From NCBI GenBank assembly GCA_023441105.1, contig JAEZQX010000508.1, forward strand, positions 1-34,373: DNA of 34,373 nucleotides. Direction: 5' to 3'. The translations under genes and the position numbers were made by a program. Shown piece by piece: positions 32,181-34,373 of this stretch; positions within the stretch are counted from its first letter, which is position 1; each line of letters begins with the position of its first letter. The notes beneath the pieces are model-generated. The model searched no databases. It worked only from the letters and a program-made list of their open reading frames with translations, and was not told the origin of the DNA. Origin of the DNA: Pseudomonadota bacterium (GTDB taxonomy: Bacteria > Pseudomonadota > Gammaproteobacteria > Burkholderiales > Burkholderiaceae).

Positions 32181-33194
32181 ATGACAGGAACCGATGAGGA
32201 TCCCCGTTCGCGGGGCAGGCTGTCCGACCAGATCCGCGCAAACGAAGCCATGCGCCAGCGCTGTCCGGCCACGCGCAGCAACTGCCTGCTGGGCCTCGTC
32301 GATCCGGACGGCAACCTGGACCCTTCCTCCTCCCCTGCGGTCGTCCCGTGGTGGAGCTTCACCAAGACCTTGATCGCCGCCTGCATCCTGCGGCTGGCGG
32401 AGCGTGGATCGATTGCGCTCGATGCGCGATTGCATGGAAAGCCTTTCACGACGCGCCAGTTGCTGCAGCATCGCGCCGGCGTCCGCAACTATGGCGAACT
32501 GGCCGAATACCACGAGGCGGTCGAGCGCGGCGAACGCCCCTGGCCGGTCGCGGAACTGCTGGAGCGGATTCCGCTCGATGATCTGACGTTCACGCCGGCA
32601 ACCGGCTGGGCGTATTCCAACATCGGCTACCTGTTGCTGCGCCAGGAGGTGGAGCGGCTGACCGGCGCCAGCCTCGCCGAAGCGTTGGCGAGCATCATCC
32701 TGCGGCCGCTGGGCCTCGAGGCTTGCCGAATGGCCGAAACGGCGGACGACATGCAGCGCACCGCGCTGTTCCCGCCCCATGTCTACGACCCCGGCTGGGT
32801 CTACCACGGCTGCGTGATCGGCCCGGTCGGCGAAGCCGCGCTGGCGTTGCATCGCTTGCTGGCGGGCCCGCTGCTCGCCCCGGCATCGCGGCAGGCGATG
32901 CTGTCCTGCTTCGCGATCGGCGGCGGTATCCCGGGGCGTCCCTGGGTCACGACCGGCTACGGTCTCGGTCTCATGATGGGCTCGATGCAGGACGCCCATG
33001 CGGGCTGCCGACTGGAGGTCGCCGGCCATAGCGCCGGCGGCCCGGGAAGCACCGGCGCGGTGTACCACGCCGTCACCGCCGACGGCCGGCGCACGGCGGC
33101 GGCATTTGCCAGCGGAAGCGACACAGGAATTGCCGAGGGCGAGGCACTGCGAATCCTGCTGTCGGGACAATTGCCGCCCGAAATGCCGAAATGA
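32181..33194 (+). CDS. Serine hydrolase of the beta-lactamase/class C family
   Basis: A 337-residue serine hydrolase with the penicillin-recognising fold. The SxxK motif is SFTK (Ser59, Lys62), the second motif is YSN (Tyr145-Asn147, in GWAYSNIGY), and the third, usually KTG, is replaced by HSAGGPG. This is the pattern of esterase or peptidase-like members rather than true beta-lactamases. The LLQHRAGVRNYGEL segment is also typical. No signal peptide is seen, so the protein is probably cytoplasmic. ATG 32181 follows AAGGA at 7-8 bp. The substrate is unknown. Confidence 0.85.
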   Translation: MTGTDEDPRSRGRLSDQIRANEAMRQRCPATRSNCLLGLVDPDGNLDPSSSPAVVPWWSFTKTLIAACILRLAERGSIALDARLHGKPFTTRQLLQHRAGVRNYGELAEYHEAVERGERPWPVAELLERIPLDDLTFTPATGWAYSNIGYLLLRQEVERLTGASLAEALASIILRPLGLEACRMAETADDMQRTALFPPHVYDPGWVYHGCVIGPVGEAALALHRLLAGPLLAPASRQAMLSCFAIGGGIPGRPWVTTGYGLGLMMGSMQDAHAGCRLEVAGHSAGGPGSTGAVYHAVTADGRRTAAAFASGSDTGIAEGEALRILLSGQLPPEMPK

Positions 33195-33376
33195 GGGAAT
33201 GCGACTTCCGGGTTAATGCGAATGGACCAAGGTCAATGAAGCAGGACGCCCTGTCGACGCGATAGCATCATTTGCAATTCATCGCAGGCAAATGCCTGTC
33301 GATGAGCGGAGAATGGTTGGCTCATTGCCGGGTTGGCTATTCTTGCCGGTCTGATAATCGATTGGAGTCAAGCAAC

Positions 33377-33766
33377 ATGCCGAAGTCCCTCGCCCGTATC
33401 GAAAAGGAAATCGAAGCATTGGAACGGGAAGCGGAAGCGCTGCGCAAGAAGGAGGCCGCCGGCGTAATCGCGCGCATCAAGGAAGCCATTGCCCACTACC
33501 ACTTGTCGGCGCAGGATCTTGGCCTGGCCAGCGAGCCGAGGGGGCGTCGCGGCGTGGCGCGTGGCAGCCGCCGGGCAAGGCCGGAAGGCAGGCAGCTGTC
33601 CAATGGCGCCCTGGCCAAGGCCACGGGCGCCCCACGCCGGCGCGCCGGCGGACACGTCCAGTACAAGGACGATGCCGGCAATACCTGGTCAGGCCGCGGC
33701 CGTCGCCCCGAATGGCTGAAAACCGCCCTGCAGAACGGCAAGACGTTGGAGGATCTGCGGGCCTGA
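33377..33766 (+). CDS. H-NS-family nucleoid-associated protein
   Basis: A 129-residue H-NS-like DNA-binding protein that should silence AT-rich, often foreign, DNA. The N-terminal half is a coiled coil (IEKEIEALEREAEALRKKEA) for oligomerisation. A basic linker rich in Arg and Gly (about residues 55-95) follows. The C-terminal DNA-binding domain carries YKDDAGNTWSGRGRRPEWL, matching the H-NS signature W-S-G-R-G-R-x-P-x-W. The ATG at 33377 is chosen at the start of the coiled coil with GGAG upstream. A GATAAT box at 33353-33358 may be its -10. The 182-bp upstream region is AT-richer than its surroundings. Confidence 0.88.
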   Translation: MPKSLARIEKEIEALEREAEALRKKEAAGVIARIKEAIAHYHLSAQDLGLASEPRGRRGVARGSRRARPEGRQLSNGALAKATGAPRRRAGGHVQYKDDAGNTWSGRGRRPEWLKTALQNGKTLEDLRA

Positions 33767-34195
33767 CGGGTCGCCGGGACCGGCCAGCAGAACATCGCCA
33801 AGCTGGCCGCAGGCGATGAAATTGCCGGGCCCGGTGCGCTGGCGGTTCAGGTCCAGGGCGCATTCCAGGTAGAAGTCCTTCAAACGATACCCGCCAAGGC
33901 CCGGATCGGTATCGCTCCCTGCCTCGCCGCCGGCGCCTATGCCGGCATCCCCAGCCGTCCCGCCTGCAGAACTGGACGCAGCCTGCGTGCCGGCGTCCGG
34001 CCCGGGACCCCGCGTCGGCCGCGACTCCCGCAGCGCGACCTGCACGAACAGCACGGTCAACGCGACGGACAGCAGCACGCCGGCCACCAGCACGAGTACA
34101 TAGAGCTTGCCGACGACGCCCTGCCGGGGTTGGGGTGCAAGATACTTCTCGATGGCCAGATCCGTCGCCAGCCGTTCGACATTGAACTCACCCAT
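33689..34195 (-). CDS. Single-pass membrane protein of unknown function
   Basis: A 168-residue product from ATG 34195, preceded by GGAGG. It has a cytoplasmic head (MGEFNVERLATDLAIEKYLA), one membrane helix (about residues 34-54, LYVLVLVAGVLLSVALTVLF), and a low-complexity Gly/Ala/Ser/Asp linker. A short region GYRLKDFYLECALDLN with one Cys, and FIACGQLGD with another, could form a periplasmic disulfide. I do not recognise it. Its 3' end overlaps the convergent H-NS gene by 78 bp. Confidence 0.5.
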   Translation of the reverse strand: MGEFNVERLATDLAIEKYLAPQPRQGVVGKLYVLVLVAGVLLSVALTVLFVQVALRESRPTRGPGPDAGTQAASSSAGGTAGDAGIGAGGEAGSDTDPGLGGYRLKDFYLECALDLNRQRTGPGNFIACGQLGDVLLAGPGDPSGPQILQRLAVLQGGFQPFGATAAA

Positions 34196-34373
34196 GCTGC
34201 AACCCTCCCCTGCACTGCGGGATGCGGCAGCGCCCGGTAGCGGGACACCGTCCAGCCGAGAGTCTAGGTAGCGGATCGCGGCGTGGAAATACCGCGAATC
34301 CGGTATCGGCCCGGATCTCGGATCAGGTCTCCGGCATGCTGTGAACGTCGGTGGCGGCATCACGGTTCGCAGC

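Noticed and set aside
1..34373. CRISPR array, tRNA, rRNA, phage or transposase genes
   Set aside because: No regularly spaced long repeats, cloverleaf-like sequences or recombinase motifs were recognised by eye. A dedicated search could still find a diverged element.

Overview
The window is high-GC proteobacterial DNA, roughly two thirds G+C, with dense, tightly packed genes. A run of core housekeeping genes (pteridine-reductase-like SDR, ttcA, ubiB, glmU, glmS), a DUF6279-type lipoprotein, AidB and a small H-NS-like protein with a W-S-G-R-G-R-x-P motif all fit a betaproteobacterium (Burkholderiales or Rhodocyclales type) or a close gammaproteobacterial relative. I cannot place it more precisely from sequence alone.

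Layout. (1) 1-9.2 kb is core genome: SDR/pteridine reductase (partial), ttcA, ubiB, a sodium:solute symporter, a convergent lipoprotein gene, then glmU and glmS for UDP-GlcNAc synthesis. (2) 9.15-10.5 kb looks like an integration scar at the glmS 3' end. The last 40 bp of glmS are repeated 171 bp downstream with 36/40 identity. A hairpin-rich spacer separates the copies, and two small unrecognised membrane proteins of lower G+C follow. (3) 10.5-18.4 kb is one long co-directional operon: Tat-exported sugar-type ABC binding protein, bicupin, alpha/beta hydrolase, GntR/FCD regulator, two MalF/MalG-type permeases, a MalK-type ATPase and an L-asparaginase-family enzyme. Junctions are mostly overlapping. 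It reads as a dedicated uptake and breakdown pathway for an amide-containing, probably glycosidic, compound that I cannot identify. (4) 18.5-21.2 kb holds a membrane-anchored TlpA-like thioredoxin and aidB. (5) 21.3-25.0 kb (minus strand) holds an ArsR-rhodanese fusion regulator, an ETHE1/Blh-type metallo-beta-lactamase, an MFS transporter and a methyltransferase, resembling a persulfide/sulfide-detoxification operon. (6) 25.1-27.4 kb holds a divergent ArsR repressor with a clear tandem operator, an MFS transporter, remnants of a ynfA-like gene and another gene, and a periplasmic thioredoxin-like protein. (7) 27.4-34.4 kb is a set of small accessory genes: VOC/PhnB-like protein, a Nudix-fold protein with a degraded Nudix box, a 15-bp minisatellite, Bcr/CflA efflux pump, MbcA/ParS-like protein, zinc-ribbon membrane protein, DoxX, serine hydrolase, H-NS and a one-helix membrane protein.

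The most notable signals are the glmS-tail duplication, the orphan-substrate ABC/bicupin/asparaginase operon, and the 24.99-25.13 kb divergent control region. In that region two ArsR-family genes face away from each other. Each has a candidate -10 box ending exactly six bases before its ATG, so both messages may be leaderless. No rRNA, tRNA, CRISPR array, transposase or integrase gene was seen.
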